A stretch of 64,000 nt of DNA, from positions 248,001 through 312,000 of the forward strand of contig NZ_BQYM01000001.1 in assembly GCF_026008515.1 (NCBI RefSeq), read 5' to 3'. Shown here in pieces: positions 1-8,031 of the stretch. The DNA is from Hoyosella levis. GTDB lineage: Bacteria > Actinomycetota > Actinomycetes > Mycobacteriales > Mycobacteriaceae. Under the pieces are notes generated by a model. That model was not told where the DNA came from and made no database searches. It saw only the letters and a program-made list of their open reading frames with translations. The first letter of the stretch is position 1, and each line of letters opens with the position of its first letter. The position numbers and the translations under genes were made by a program.

Positions 1-828
1 CAGGATCTCCCCGAGGGCGTGCGCGCTGTGCCGGGACTCGCTGACCACCAGGCCCGCGAGGAACGCGCCGAGCGCCACGCTCACCCCGGCCAGCGAGGTC
101 AGGTAGGCGGTGCCGAGCCCGAGCGCGACGACGGTCAGCAGGAACACCTCGGGCGAGCAGGTGCGGGCTACTCGCTCGAGCAGGGGCGGCATGATCTTCC
201 GCGCGATCACCAGCACCAGCACGAGCACGAGGGCAGCCGTTCCGAGCGCGGTCGCTAGCTCACCGAGCGCGCTGCCGCCGTCCTCGTTGGTGCCCGCGCC
301 GAGCAGCGGGACGACGAGCACCATGAGCACCACCGCGAGATCCTGGAAGATCAGCACGCCTAGCGCGGATCGACCCACTGCCTGGGTGGAGCGCCCGGTG
401 GCGGCGAGGACCTTGAGCACGATCGCGGTGGAGGACAGCGCCACGAGCATGCCGGTGAACAACGCAGTGTTCCAGTCGCCGCCGAACGCCATGACCAGGG
501 CCGCGGTGATGCCGGTTGTCAGGAGCACCTGCAGGCCGCCGCCGACGAGGACCAGCGTCTTGATCTCGGCGAGCCGCCCCAGGGAGAACTCCACGCCGAT
601 GGTGAACAGCAGCAGCATCACGCCGATGTCGGCGGCGGCCTCCACTGTCTCGGTGTTGTCGACCAGCCCGAGCTGGTGCGGGCCGATCAGCACCCCGGCG
701 AGCAGGAAGCCCACGATGGGGACGATGCGCAGGCGGATCGACACATACCCCACGAGCCCCGCGGCGACGAGCAGCGCCACCACTGGTCCCAGGTATGCGG
801 GGCTCTCACCCGCGGCCAGCACCATCAT
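1..828 (-). CDS. Kef-type cation/proton antiporter (CPA2), partial
   Basis: The reverse strand from 828 reads as an unbroken hydrophobic protein of 276 codons that leaves the window at base 1. It has about nine membrane segments and the CPA2 features VGFLLAGVLIGPH near residue 40, a GVEFSLGRL segment near 77, and LSSTAIVLKVL near 130, typical of KefB/KefC and Rv3236c-like antiporters that exchange K+ or Na+ for protons. Strong ribosome site GGAGGAGG lies just upstream of the ATG at 828. The C-terminal half, including any TrkA-N domain, is outside the window, so the regulatory type cannot be told. It diverges from the DUF1876 gene at 1056. Confidence 0.85.
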   Translation of the reverse strand, partial: MMVLAAGESPAYLGPVVALLVAAGLVGYVSIRLRIVPIVGFLLAGVLIGPHQLGLVDNTETVEAAADIGVMLLLFTIGVEFSLGRLAEIKTLVLVGGGLQVLLTTGITAALVMAFGGDWNTALFTGMLVALSSTAIVLKVLAATGRSTQAVGRSALGVLIFQDLAVVLMVLVVPLLGAGTNEDGGSALGELATALGTAALVLVLVLVIARKIMPPLLERVARTCSPEVFLLTVVALGLGTAYLTSLAGVSVALGAFLAGLVVSESRHSAHALGEIL

Positions 829-852
829 CGATGTTCCTCCTCCGATCGCGCC

Positions 853-915
853 CCGCGAGAGTGCGAAGAACGACACTCTCAGCGCGGAAACCTGACGTTT
901 ATCGCACTCTCGCGG
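853..915. repeat. 14-bp inverted repeat with alternative inner hairpin
   Basis: CCGCGAGAGTGCGA at 853-866 is the exact reverse complement of 902-915, with a 35-base loop. Inside the loop, CACTCTC at 874-880 can instead pair with GAGAGTG at 857-863, so two mutually exclusive hairpins are possible. It lies between divergent genes rather than after a stop codon, so it is more likely a mobile palindromic repeat or an operator region than a terminator. Confidence 0.6.
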
Positions 916-1055
916 CGAGCACGCACCCCTAGCGGCGTGTGGGCGCCGGCCAACCATGCTCGCACCGTTTTGGAGCCCGGTGCCTATAGACAATCGCACA
1001 CCATCGGCGCAGGGTGGGAGATGGAGCGGGTCCGGCACCGATCCGAGGAGGAATC

Positions 1056-1322
1056 ATGCAGGACAAGCGATGGTGGATCGACATCAAGATCGACGAGCGT
1101 GGCAGCCAGACCCGGGCCGAGGCCAGGTTGCACGCCAACGGCGAGCTGCGGCTGACCGCCACCGGCGAGGCTCGGCGCAATCCGGTTGATCCGGACGTGC
1201 CCAAGATCGGCGATGAGCTTGCTGTCGCGCGAGCCTTGCAGGATATCGCTCACAGCCTCGTCGAGATCTCCGCTACCGACATCGAATCAGTCAGCCACAC
1301 ACAGGTCCAGGCAAACGCCTAG
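1056..1322 (+). CDS. DUF1876 domain protein (Rv2632c-like)
   Basis: An 88-residue soluble protein that fits the DUF1876 family (Rv2632c/Rv1738-like, a dsRBD-like fold of unknown function often linked to dormancy regulons in mycobacteria). Family marks are the N-terminal strand WWIDIKIDE, EARLHANGELR around residues 20-30, and the conserved segment NPVDPDVPKIGDELAVARAL near 40-60. The ATG at 1056 is chosen because GAGGAGG sits at 1045-1052. Its stop codon overlaps the stop of the convergent acetyltransferase gene. Confidence 0.8.
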   Translation: MQDKRWWIDIKIDERGSQTRAEARLHANGELRLTATGEARRNPVDPDVPKIGDELAVARALQDIAHSLVEISATDIESVSHTQVQANA

Positions 1323-2065
1323 GCGCTGGCCACCCGCGGCGTCGAGCACGTCGTCCTGCCGTCCTGCGCGAGAGAGCCCAGCTGCTCCTTCGCGAGCGAG
1401 CGGGCGATGCGCTCGGTGAGGTTGTGCTCCACGGTTGCCCATTCCTCGGCGATGATGGAGAACAGCACGGTATCGCGGACGGTGCCGTCGGGGCGGCGGG
1501 CATAGCGGCGCTGGGTGCCCTCGTAGACCGCGCCGAGGCGGGTGATGGCGAGCTGCGAGCGCGTGTTGCGGGTGTCGGTGCGGATCTCGGCGCGCCCGAC
1601 GTTGAGCGCCTCGAACGCGAGCCGCATCAGCAGCAGCTTGCATTCCGGGTTGACGATGCTTCCCCAGATCTGTGGCGTGTAGAAGGTGCCACCGATCTCG
1701 AGCCGTGCGTCGGCGGGCGAGACGTTGGTGTAGGACGTCGTGCCGATGATGGAGCCCGCGGGCAGGCCCTTGTACTCGCGAGCGAGCCGCACCGTCCATT
1801 GCTGCCAGTTGGACAGTGTGCGGCGCGCGGAGAACAGCGCGTGGAGGTCGGAGGCGCTGCGGGGCCGCTGGACGGGCACGAACGCCCAGACCTGATCGTG
1901 GTCGAGGCACGTGAACAGCGCCTCGGCATCGGTGTCGGGGTCGAGCGGACTGAGCGAGACAGTCGTTCCGGCGAGGGTGGTGCCTGCCGGGATGGGCCAC
2001 TGCATGGTGGGCCAGGGTGTGTCAGTCGGCCGCGGATCGGCCACCGGCACGAAGGGCTGGATCAT
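1319..2065 (-). CDS. GNAT family N-acetyltransferase (RimJ/RimL-like)
   Basis: A 248-residue protein of the RimJ/RimL-type GNAT group (Acetyltransf_3), predicted to use acetyl-CoA to modify an amine on a small molecule or protein. The order LSPLDPDTDAEALF (N-terminal strand/helix), the middle strands LPAGSIIGTTSYTNV and LEIGGTFYTPQIWGS, the CoA-binding region KLLLMRLAFEAL, and TDTRNTRSQLAITRLGAVYEG match the family. The C-terminus is about 25 residues longer than usual. The start at 2065 is the first Met before the domain; the ribosome site is weak, so it could be leaderless. The substrate is unknown. Confidence 0.8.
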   Translation of the reverse strand: MIQPFVPVADPRPTDTPWPTMQWPIPAGTTLAGTTVSLSPLDPDTDAEALFTCLDHDQVWAFVPVQRPRSASDLHALFSARRTLSNWQQWTVRLAREYKGLPAGSIIGTTSYTNVSPADARLEIGGTFYTPQIWGSIVNPECKLLLMRLAFEALNVGRAEIRTDTRNTRSQLAITRLGAVYEGTQRRYARRPDGTVRDTVLFSIIAEEWATVEHNLTERIARSLAKEQLGSLAQDGRTTCSTPRVASA

Positions 2066-2297
2066 GCGCTCAAGTATGCAAGAAGATGCGGCGAAAATCG
2101 CCCCTTCGCAGCGACCTTTTTCGCGTCGCTTCGCGGCACTTGCCGCACCCACTCCCACCTGCATCGTTGATGGACTGCGCACTGCTTGGCGAGGGAGGCG
2201 GCACGCGAGCCGAACCGTCAATTCGGCGCCGGTTTTGCACGGATCTCGGTAGTGTTCACCGCCGGTTCATCCTGCGGTGGAATGGGAGCGCTCGCGC

Positions 2298-4160
2298 ATG
2301 GTTGGTGCATCGGGTATCGATTGGGGCCAGGAGCTCGTCACCAGCATCATCTGGATCCTGCGTGCGTTCGCCATCTCGTCGGTGGCCTTTGGCATCGCGG
2401 CGTTCCTGCTCGCTCGCTACACGCGCTGGGGCCGACAGTTCTGGCGGATCACGGGCCCATACTTCTCGGGCCGGGAAGCCCGCCGCACCCTGCCGTTCGT
2501 GGCCCTGCTTCTCCTGATGATGGTCTTCGGCGTCCGCATGGCCGTGCTGTTCTCCTACCAGGGCAATGACCTCTACACCGCGCTGCAGAACGCGGGCTCG
2601 GCGCTCGCCGGTGGCGACCAGGCAGGCCTCGATGCGGCGATCGAGGCCTTCTGGGACTCGATCATCGTGTTCGGAGTGCTCGCGACGATCCACGTCGTGC
2701 GGGTACTGCTCAACTTCTACATCGGCCAGGCGTTCGATATCCGGTGGCGGTTGTGGCTCAACAAGCACACCATCGATCATTGGCTCGAGGGGGGCGCCTA
2801 CTATCGCAACCGGTTCGTCGATCGCACGATCGACAACCCGGACCAGCGCATCCAGCAGGACATCACCGCGCTCGTGCAGACCTCGCGATCCCTCGCCATC
2901 GGGGCGATCGGGTCGATGGTGACGGTGGTGTCGTTCACGATGATCCTGTGGGATCTCTCGGGGCCGCTGACGATCCTCGGGGTGACCATCCCGCGGGCGA
3001 TGATGTTCCTGGTGCTCGGCTATGTGCTGGTCACGACGGTGGTGGCGTTCTGGATCGGCCGCCCGCTGATCCGGCTGAACTTCATCAACGAGCGGCTCTC
3101 GGCGAACTTCCGTTATTCGCTGGTGCGCTTGCGCGATACCGCCGAGAACGTGGCGTTCTACCGGGGCGAGGGGGTGGAGCGGCGCGGGCTGCTCGCCCGG
3201 TTCGCCGCGGTGATCCGCAACTACTGGGACATCGTCTTCCGGACGCTGAAGTTCGATGGCTGGAACCTGACCGTCAACCAGACGGCCGTGATCTTTCCCA
3301 TCGTGATCCAGGCCCCGCGGTTCTTCTCCGGGCAGATCACGCTGGGCGACCTGACCCAGACCGCGCGGGCGTTCGGCGAGATCCATGACTCGCTGTCGTT
3401 CTTCCGTGAGGCTTATGACATCTTTGCCGACTACCGGGCATCGCTGATCCGGCTCGATGGGCTGCGGATGGCCAACGATCGATCGCGGGAGCTTCCGCGG
3501 CTCGCGGCGAGCGCGACGGGCTCGGTGCTCGCGGTGCGCGGAGTCAGTGTCTCGACCCCGGATGGACGTACCCTCATCGAAGGCCTCGACCTGGATCTCG
3601 AGCCTGGTGATGCCCTTGTGATCAAGGGACCCTCGGGCGCGGGCAAGACCACGTTGCTACGGGCGCTGGCCCGGATCTGGCCGTTCGCCACGGGCGAGGT
3701 GCGCCGCCCCGAGGGCGAGCAGACATTGTTCCTCTCGCAGGTGCCCTACCTCCCCCTCGGTGACCTGCGTTCCGCGGTGGCCTATCCCGCGGATCCGGGA
3801 GGCATCGACGACGAGCGGATCCGCGCGGTGCTGCGCGCGGTGCATCTCGGCCATCTCGCTGAGCGGATCGAGGACGAGGCCGACTGGTCGGCCGTGCTCT
3901 CGCCGGGCGAGCAGCAACGGCTCGGCTTCGCTCGGGTACTGCTGATCCGGCCGGCGGTGGTCTTTCTCGACGAATCGACCTCCGCGATCGACGAGGGCCT
4001 GGAGTTCTCGCTGTATGAGCTCGTGCGATCGGAAGTGCCGGAGACGATCGTGGTGAGCGTGGCGCACCGCAGCACGGTCGATCAGCATCACACGCATCGC
4101 CTCGTGCTCGATGGCGAGGGCGGATGGCAGGTGGATCGGATGGTCGCGGCGCCGCAGTGA
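2298..4160 (+). CDS. BacA/Rv1819c-like ABC transporter, fused permease-ATPase
   Basis: About 620 residues: an SbmA/BacA-type membrane domain (ABC_membrane_2, residues 1-390, with segments near 10-35, 55-80 and 180-250) followed by a nucleotide-binding domain. Walker A GPSGAGKTT is near residue 443, signature LSPGEQQ near 533 and Walker B VVFLDES near 553. The M. tuberculosis relative Rv1819c imports cobalamin and other hydrophilic compounds; a similar role here is inferred from family and length (639 aa in Rv1819c). ATG 2298 has GGGAG at 2284-2288; an in-frame GTG at 2277 is the alternative start. It is transcribed alone. Confidence 0.85.
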   Translation: MVGASGIDWGQELVTSIIWILRAFAISSVAFGIAAFLLARYTRWGRQFWRITGPYFSGREARRTLPFVALLLLMMVFGVRMAVLFSYQGNDLYTALQNAGSALAGGDQAGLDAAIEAFWDSIIVFGVLATIHVVRVLLNFYIGQAFDIRWRLWLNKHTIDHWLEGGAYYRNRFVDRTIDNPDQRIQQDITALVQTSRSLAIGAIGSMVTVVSFTMILWDLSGPLTILGVTIPRAMMFLVLGYVLVTTVVAFWIGRPLIRLNFINERLSANFRYSLVRLRDTAENVAFYRGEGVERRGLLARFAAVIRNYWDIVFRTLKFDGWNLTVNQTAVIFPIVIQAPRFFSGQITLGDLTQTARAFGEIHDSLSFFREAYDIFADYRASLIRLDGLRMANDRSRELPRLAASATGSVLAVRGVSVSTPDGRTLIEGLDLDLEPGDALVIKGPSGAGKTTLLRALARIWPFATGEVRRPEGEQTLFLSQVPYLPLGDLRSAVAYPADPGGIDDERIRAVLRAVHLGHLAERIEDEADWSAVLSPGEQQRLGFARVLLIRPAVVFLDESTSAIDEGLEFSLYELVRSEVPETIVVSVAHRSTVDQHHTHRLVLDGEGGWQVDRMVAAPQ

Positions 4161-4194
4161 CCGGCGGCAGCGCCGGGCCCGGTGGCGGCCAAGA

Positions 4195-4229
4195 ACTGCC
4201 CGGGCTCCGCGCGACGCGGGCCCGGCAGT
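4195..4229 (+). terminator. GC-rich hairpin after the ABC transporter
   Basis: ACTGCC at 4195-4200 and GGCAGT at 4224-4229 bracket a GC-rich stem with one bulge. It lies about 35 bases after the transporter stop and before the next gene's ribosome site. No T-run follows, as is usual in high-GC actinobacteria. Confidence 0.4.
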
Positions 4230-4276
4230 GTGCCATGCTTATGTGACCAGCGCCACACACCTTGATGGAGGCAGTC

Positions 4277-4510
4277 ATGTCCGTCGCACGCCGTATTGCC
4301 ACGATCGCCGCAGGAACCGCTCTCGCGTCGTCGGCGCTGCTCGCCGCGCCCGTCGCGCAGGCCCAGTCCCCCCGCGATCTGCTGCCCGAGCCCACCCCCG
4401 CGCACCTGACTCTTCTGCCGTACTGCGAGGAGTCGAGCCTGCCGTTCTTCGGCCCCATCATCATCTGCCACCTGTTTGTTGGTGACGTCACGTTCTCCCG
4501 CCCCTGGTAG
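4277..4510 (+). CDS. Small secreted protein, LPYCE...CH...PW family, member 1
   Basis: A 77-residue protein I do not recognise. Residues 1-34 form a Sec signal peptide (RR near the start, hydrophobic core AAGTALASSALLAAP, AQA cleavage). The mature part has two cysteines: LPYCE followed by 14 residues, then CHLFVGD, and it ends in a Trp (RPW). The second copy at 7584-7853 shares LPYCE, I-x-CH-x3-GD-x2-F and the terminal PW, so the two are paralogues. The two cysteines could form a disulfide outside the cell (inference). GGAGG at 4266 selects the ATG at 4277. It sits between the ABC transporter and a lipoprotein gene. Confidence 0.75.
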   Translation: MSVARRIATIAAGTALASSALLAAPVAQAQSPRDLLPEPTPAHLTLLPYCEESSLPFFGPIIICHLFVGDVTFSRPW

Positions 4511-4570
4511 CCCCAAGGCAGGCAACACGCTGGCCGATCGAGCTGGATCGCTGGGCTACCCTGGGGCACC

Positions 4571-5065
4571 ATGCGCATCCCGATGACCGCCGTCCCGCTC
4601 GCGGCCAGCGTGGTCGCCGCCACCCTGATCGCTGCCTCGTGCGGCTCCCCCGAGGACAGCGAGGCGCAGGCGGACGCGTCAACGCCTCCTGGCGAGCCCA
4701 CCACGATCGAGCAGGCGCGGGCACTGTGGGCCGAGCGGCGCCCGGACAACTATCAATACACCTTGTCCACGTCGTGCTATTGCCCTGCCGAGATGATCGC
4801 GCCGCGCACCATCACCGTGGAGGGCGATACCGCGACGGTGATCGATCCGCCCTGGGACGAGCGGTGGAGCATCCACCCGCGCGACACGACCATCGATGTG
4901 CTGCTCGACTCCCTGGAGGAGGTCATCGCGACCGCTGATTCCGTGGAGGTCACGTTCGATGCCGAGCGTGGCTTCCCTGTCTCGGTGGAGATCGACAGCA
5001 GCAAGAACGCCCTCGATGACGAGATGGCATACACCATCACGCTGTTCGAACCGATCGCGGAGTAA
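4571..5065 (+). CDS. DUF6174 lipoprotein
   Basis: A 164-residue lipoprotein. Residues 1-23 are a signal peptide ending in the lipobox IAAS-C (lipid-modified Cys24), followed by a Ser/Glu/Asp linker. Residues 50-160 match the DUF6174 family, recognised by ARALWAERRPDNYQYTLS, the CYCP cysteine pair, an ITVEGDTATV strand, TIDVLLDSLEEVIA and VTFDAERGFPVSVEID. Function is unknown; the family is found on cell surfaces of many actinobacteria and proteobacteria. It is 60 bases after the small secreted gene and its TAA stop overlaps the likely -10 element of htpG. Confidence 0.75.
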   Translation: MRIPMTAVPLAASVVAATLIAASCGSPEDSEAQADASTPPGEPTTIEQARALWAERRPDNYQYTLSTSCYCPAEMIAPRTITVEGDTATVIDPPWDERWSIHPRDTTIDVLLDSLEEVIATADSVEVTFDAERGFPVSVEIDSSKNALDDEMAYTITLFEPIAE

Positions 5066-5068
5066 AAT
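5063..5068 (+). promoter_or_regulatory. -10 element of htpG
   Basis: TAAAAT at 5063-5068 is close to the sigma-A -10 consensus and overlaps the lipoprotein stop codon. It would give a leader of about 45 bases before the htpG GTG. No clear -35, CIRCE or HAIR element was seen. Confidence 0.4.
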
Positions 5069-5115
5069 GCCTGCGTTCCCGTGACCGTCCAAGCATGAAA
5101 CGAAAGGAATGATTG

Positions 5116-7035
5116 GTGAGCACCCAGGTTGAGGAGCGCGAGTTCCAGGCCGAGGCACGACAGCTGCTCGAGCTGCTGATCCACTCGGTGTACTCGAACA
5201 AGGACACGTTCCTGCGCGAGCTGATCTCGAATGCCTCCGACGCGCTCGACAAGCTCCGGATCGAGGCGTTCCGGAACAAGGACCTCGTGGTCGACACCGA
5301 CGACCTGCACATCGAGATCGATGCGGACAAGGATGCCCGCACCCTCACCGTGCGCGACAACGGCATCGGCATGACCCGCGACGAGGTCGTGGGCTTGATC
5401 GGCACGCTCGCCAAGTCCGGCACCGCCGAGCTGCGCCGCGCCCTCGCCGAGGCACGCAAGGCCGATGGCGGCGAGGCCCCCAGCGAGCTGATCGGCCAGT
5501 TCGGCGTCGGCTTCTACTCCACCTTCATGGTGGCCGACAAGGTCACCATGGTCACCCGCAAGGCGGGCGAGGCCACTGGCACGCGATGGGAGTCCGAGGG
5601 CACCGGGACCTACACCATCGAGGAGTTTCCCGAGGCGCCGCAGGGCACCGCGATCACCCTGCATCTCAAGGATTCCGACGACGAGGATCACCTCTACGAC
5701 TACACCACCGAGTGGAAGATCCGGGAGATCGTCAAGCGGTACTCCGACTTCATCGCATGGCCCATCCGCATGGAGCAGGAATCCACCGTCGACGGCGAGA
5801 CCACCACCGAGACGGTGACCCTCAACTCGCGCAAGGCCCTGTGGGCGCGCCCCAAGAGCGAGGTCACCGACGAGGAGTACACCGAGTTCTATCGGCACAT
5901 CGGGCATGCCTGGGACGAGCCCCTCGAGGTGATCTCGATGCGGGCCGAGGGCACGTTCGAGTACCAGGCGCTGCTGTTCCTGCCGACCCATGCCCCGCAT
6001 GACATGTTCGCCCGCGACCACAAGCGCGGCGTGCAGCTCTACGTCAAGCGCGTGTTCATCATGGACAACTGCGAGGAGCTGATGCCGGAGTACCTGCGGT
6101 TCGTCAAGGGTGTCGTCGATGCGCAGGACCTGTCGCTCAACGTCTCCCGCGAGATCCTGCAGAAGGACCGGCAGATCGGCCGCATCCAGAAGCGCCTCGT
6201 CAAGAAGGTCCTGTCCACCATCAAGGACCTGCAGGCCAACAGCGCCGACAAGTACCGCGCCTTCTGGGGCGAGTTCGGCCGCGTCATCAAGGAAGGCCTG
6301 CTGTTCGACTTCGACAACCGCGAGACCCTGCTCGAGATCTCGTCCTTCGTCTCCACCCACACCGTCGGCAACGACGACGAGCCCTGGACCACCCTTGCCG
6401 GATACGTCGAGCGCATGCAGGAGGGCCAGGAGCACATCTACTACATGACTGGCGAGTCCCGGCAGCTCGTGGAGAACTCCCCCCATATGGAGGCGTTCAA
6501 GGCCAAGGGGCTCGAGGTGCTCATCCTCACCGATCCGGTCGACGAGATGTGGGTCGATTCGGTGCACGAGTACAACGGCAAGCAGTTCCGCTCCATCGCC
6601 AAGGGCGATATCGACCTCGACACGGACGAGGACAAGGAGAAGAACGAGGAGCAGGACAAGGAGTTCGCCGAGCTGCTCGCCTCGCTGAAGGAAGCTCTGA
6701 GCGACTCGGTGAAGGACGTGCGGCTCTCCCACCGGCTCACCAGCTCGCCCGCGTGCCTGGTCGGGGAGGACTTCGACATCACTCCTACCCTCGAGAAGCT
6801 CTACCGCGCGTCCGGGCAGGAAGTGCCGACGGTCAAGCGGACCCTCGAGCTCAATCCCACCCACCCGCTCGTGGAAGCCCTGCGCGCCAAGCAGTCAGGC
6901 GGCACCGACGCCGAGGCGCTGAAGCCGACGGCGGAGCTGATCTACGGGATGGCATTGCTCGCCGAGGGTGGCGAGCTGACCGACCCGGCGAGGTTCGCGT
7001 CACTGCTCGCTGACGCGCTCGCCCGCACCCTCTGA
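5116..7035 (+). CDS. htpG: Molecular chaperone HtpG (Hsp90)
   Basis: A 639-residue cytoplasmic Hsp90 chaperone, close to the usual bacterial length. The GHKL ATPase domain shows LISNASDALDKLR near residue 40, DNGIGM at 81-86 and GQFGVGFYS at 127-135. The middle domain carries the catalytic-loop region KRGVQLYVKRVFI and DLSLNVSREILQ; the C-terminal dimerisation domain ends the protein. GTG at 5116 follows AAAGGAA at a good distance; a TTG one codon earlier is less likely. A strong bidirectional hairpin follows the stop. Confidence 0.97.
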   Translation: MSTQVEEREFQAEARQLLELLIHSVYSNKDTFLRELISNASDALDKLRIEAFRNKDLVVDTDDLHIEIDADKDARTLTVRDNGIGMTRDEVVGLIGTLAKSGTAELRRALAEARKADGGEAPSELIGQFGVGFYSTFMVADKVTMVTRKAGEATGTRWESEGTGTYTIEEFPEAPQGTAITLHLKDSDDEDHLYDYTTEWKIREIVKRYSDFIAWPIRMEQESTVDGETTTETVTLNSRKALWARPKSEVTDEEYTEFYRHIGHAWDEPLEVISMRAEGTFEYQALLFLPTHAPHDMFARDHKRGVQLYVKRVFIMDNCEELMPEYLRFVKGVVDAQDLSLNVSREILQKDRQIGRIQKRLVKKVLSTIKDLQANSADKYRAFWGEFGRVIKEGLLFDFDNRETLLEISSFVSTHTVGNDDEPWTTLAGYVERMQEGQEHIYYMTGESRQLVENSPHMEAFKAKGLEVLILTDPVDEMWVDSVHEYNGKQFRSIAKGDIDLDTDEDKEKNEEQDKEFAELLASLKEALSDSVKDVRLSHRLTSSPACLVGEDFDITPTLEKLYRASGQEVPTVKRTLELNPTHPLVEALRAKQSGGTDAEALKPTAELIYGMALLAEGGELTDPARFASLLADALARTL

Positions 7036-7050
7036 TCCCAGAGGCTTGAC

Positions 7051-7099
7051 GACGGCGGCCGGGGCGGGGGAAGCAAGATCCCTCGCCCCGGCCCCCGTC
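7051..7099. terminator. Bidirectional terminator between htpG and the hydroxyisourate hydrolase gene
   Basis: A 21-base stem (7051-7071 with 7079-7099, two mismatches) with a 7-base loop lies between the convergent htpG and hydroxyisourate hydrolase genes. The right arm reaches into the TGA stop of the hydrolase gene, so it can serve both directions. Confidence 0.75.
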
Positions 7100-7421
7100 A
7101 GCTGCCCCGGTAGGTCGTGTAGGAAAACGGCGAGACGAGCAGCGGCACGTGGTAGTGCCGGTGCCCACCGAGCACCATCGACACCACTACCTCCGGGTTG
7201 AACGCCTGCACGCCCTTCGTCGAGAAGTACGGGCCGGTCCCGAACACGAGCCGATACACCCCCGTGGGCAGGTCCTCGCCCGAGATGTCGCTGATGCGGC
7301 CATCGCCGTCGGTCACCAGCGAGGCGATCTCGGCCCCGTCCTGCGCCTGCAGCACCACTGTCACCCCCGTTGCGGGCTCGCCGCGGGTGGTATCCAGCAC
7401 ATGAGTGCTCACCGTTGCCAC
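7098..7421 (-). CDS. uraH: 5-hydroxyisourate hydrolase (transthyretin-like)
   Basis: A 107-residue enzyme of the transthyretin-like family that hydrolyses 5-hydroxyisourate to OHCU in urate breakdown. Diagnostic features are the N-terminal STHVLDT with its catalytic His, GEPATGVTVVL, the HRHYHVPLLVSPFSYTTYRGS segment, and the C-terminal YRGS that separates true hydrolases from transthyretin. GTG at 7421 is chosen because GGAGG lies 6 bases upstream. No uricase, OHCU decarboxylase or allantoinase gene is nearby, so the gene is isolated from the rest of its pathway. Confidence 0.93.
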   Translation of the reverse strand: MATVSTHVLDTTRGEPATGVTVVLQAQDGAEIASLVTDGDGRISDISGEDLPTGVYRLVFGTGPYFSTKGVQAFNPEVVVSMVLGGHRHYHVPLLVSPFSYTTYRGS

Positions 7422-7583
7422 TGGCTCCTCCTCCCGGGACCGCTTGAAGGGTCCCCACCGCGAATCCTCGCAGGCCCTGATGGCCTTACTGTAGATCCTG
7501 CGCCACGATCGCGGCCCGCGCACCGGGTTCCGCACCGCCATCGCGATCTGTTCGGCGGCGGGATCCTGTGGCATCGTGAACAT

Positions 7584-7853
7584 ATGGAACCAGCACCAGC
7601 CACCCAAGCACGTCGCCGCGGCGTCGCCCGCGCTGCCACCCTCGCTGGGATCGCCACCGTGGCCGCGCTCTCGCTGCCCGCTACCGCTGCCGCCCACCAG
7701 CCCGGCGAGACCACCCCCGGCATGCCACTGCCCTACTGCGAGCCCCTGCCGATGATCCTGATCTATCCGCCGCCGCCCGCGGTGATCGAGTGCCACACCC
7801 AGCTCGGCGACTTCCGGTTCATGCTGCCGCCCGGCGTCCAGTGGCCCTGGTAG
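7584..7853 (+). CDS. Small secreted protein, LPYCE...CH...PW family, member 2
   Basis: An 89-residue unrecognised protein. It has an Arg-rich N-terminus and a Sec signal peptide ending near TAAAHQ. The mature part has LPYCE, a Pro-rich stretch and I-E-CH-x3-GD-x2-F, and ends in PW. The spacing between the two cysteines is 18 residues against 14 in the copy at 4277-4510; the rest of the mature layout is the same. ATG at 7584 has no clear ribosome site. It diverges from the hydroxyisourate hydrolase gene and is followed by the dispersed hairpin element. Confidence 0.7.
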   Translation: MEPAPATQARRRGVARAATLAGIATVAALSLPATAAAHQPGETTPGMPLPYCEPLPMILIYPPPPAVIECHTQLGDFRFMLPPGVQWPW

Positions 7854-7868
7854 TTTCGGCTCGCCCCT

Positions 7869-7908
7869 AGGCCTCCGCACGACGCTGCCCCGAGGCCTCC
7901 GCACGACG
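7869..7908. repeat. 16-bp direct repeat, 24-bp period
   Basis: AGGCCTCCGCACGACG occurs at 7869-7884 and again at 7893-7908, directly next to hairpin element copy 1. Two units only. Confidence 0.6.
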
Positions 7909-7978
7909 GCAAAAGCACCGGAAACCGTCAAACGCGATAGAAGCGATCCTGCGTTTTCCGTGACTTCTATCGCGTTTG
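7909..7978 (-). repeat. Dispersed hairpin element A, copy 1
   Basis: CAAACGCGATAGAAG at 7929-7943 pairs exactly with 7964-7978 (15-bp arms, 20-base loop). Read on the reverse strand, the hairpin is followed by a conserved tail of about 22 bases (TTTGACG, then GTGCTTTTGC) shared with copies at 32400 and 37517. It lies in a convergent gap, so it could end transcription from both sides, and the conserved tail suggests a mobile repeat. Confidence 0.85.
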
Positions 7979-8031
7979 CGCCCACGGCACAGCGGTGGAC
8001 CAGCTGACCAGGCTCGGCAGCGCCGATCGCA

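Noticed and set aside
4777-6864. Long reverse frame opposite htpG (695 codons)
   Set aside because: Antisense of htpG; repetitive LVLLLVLLLVLV-type composition, no domain, no ribosome site.
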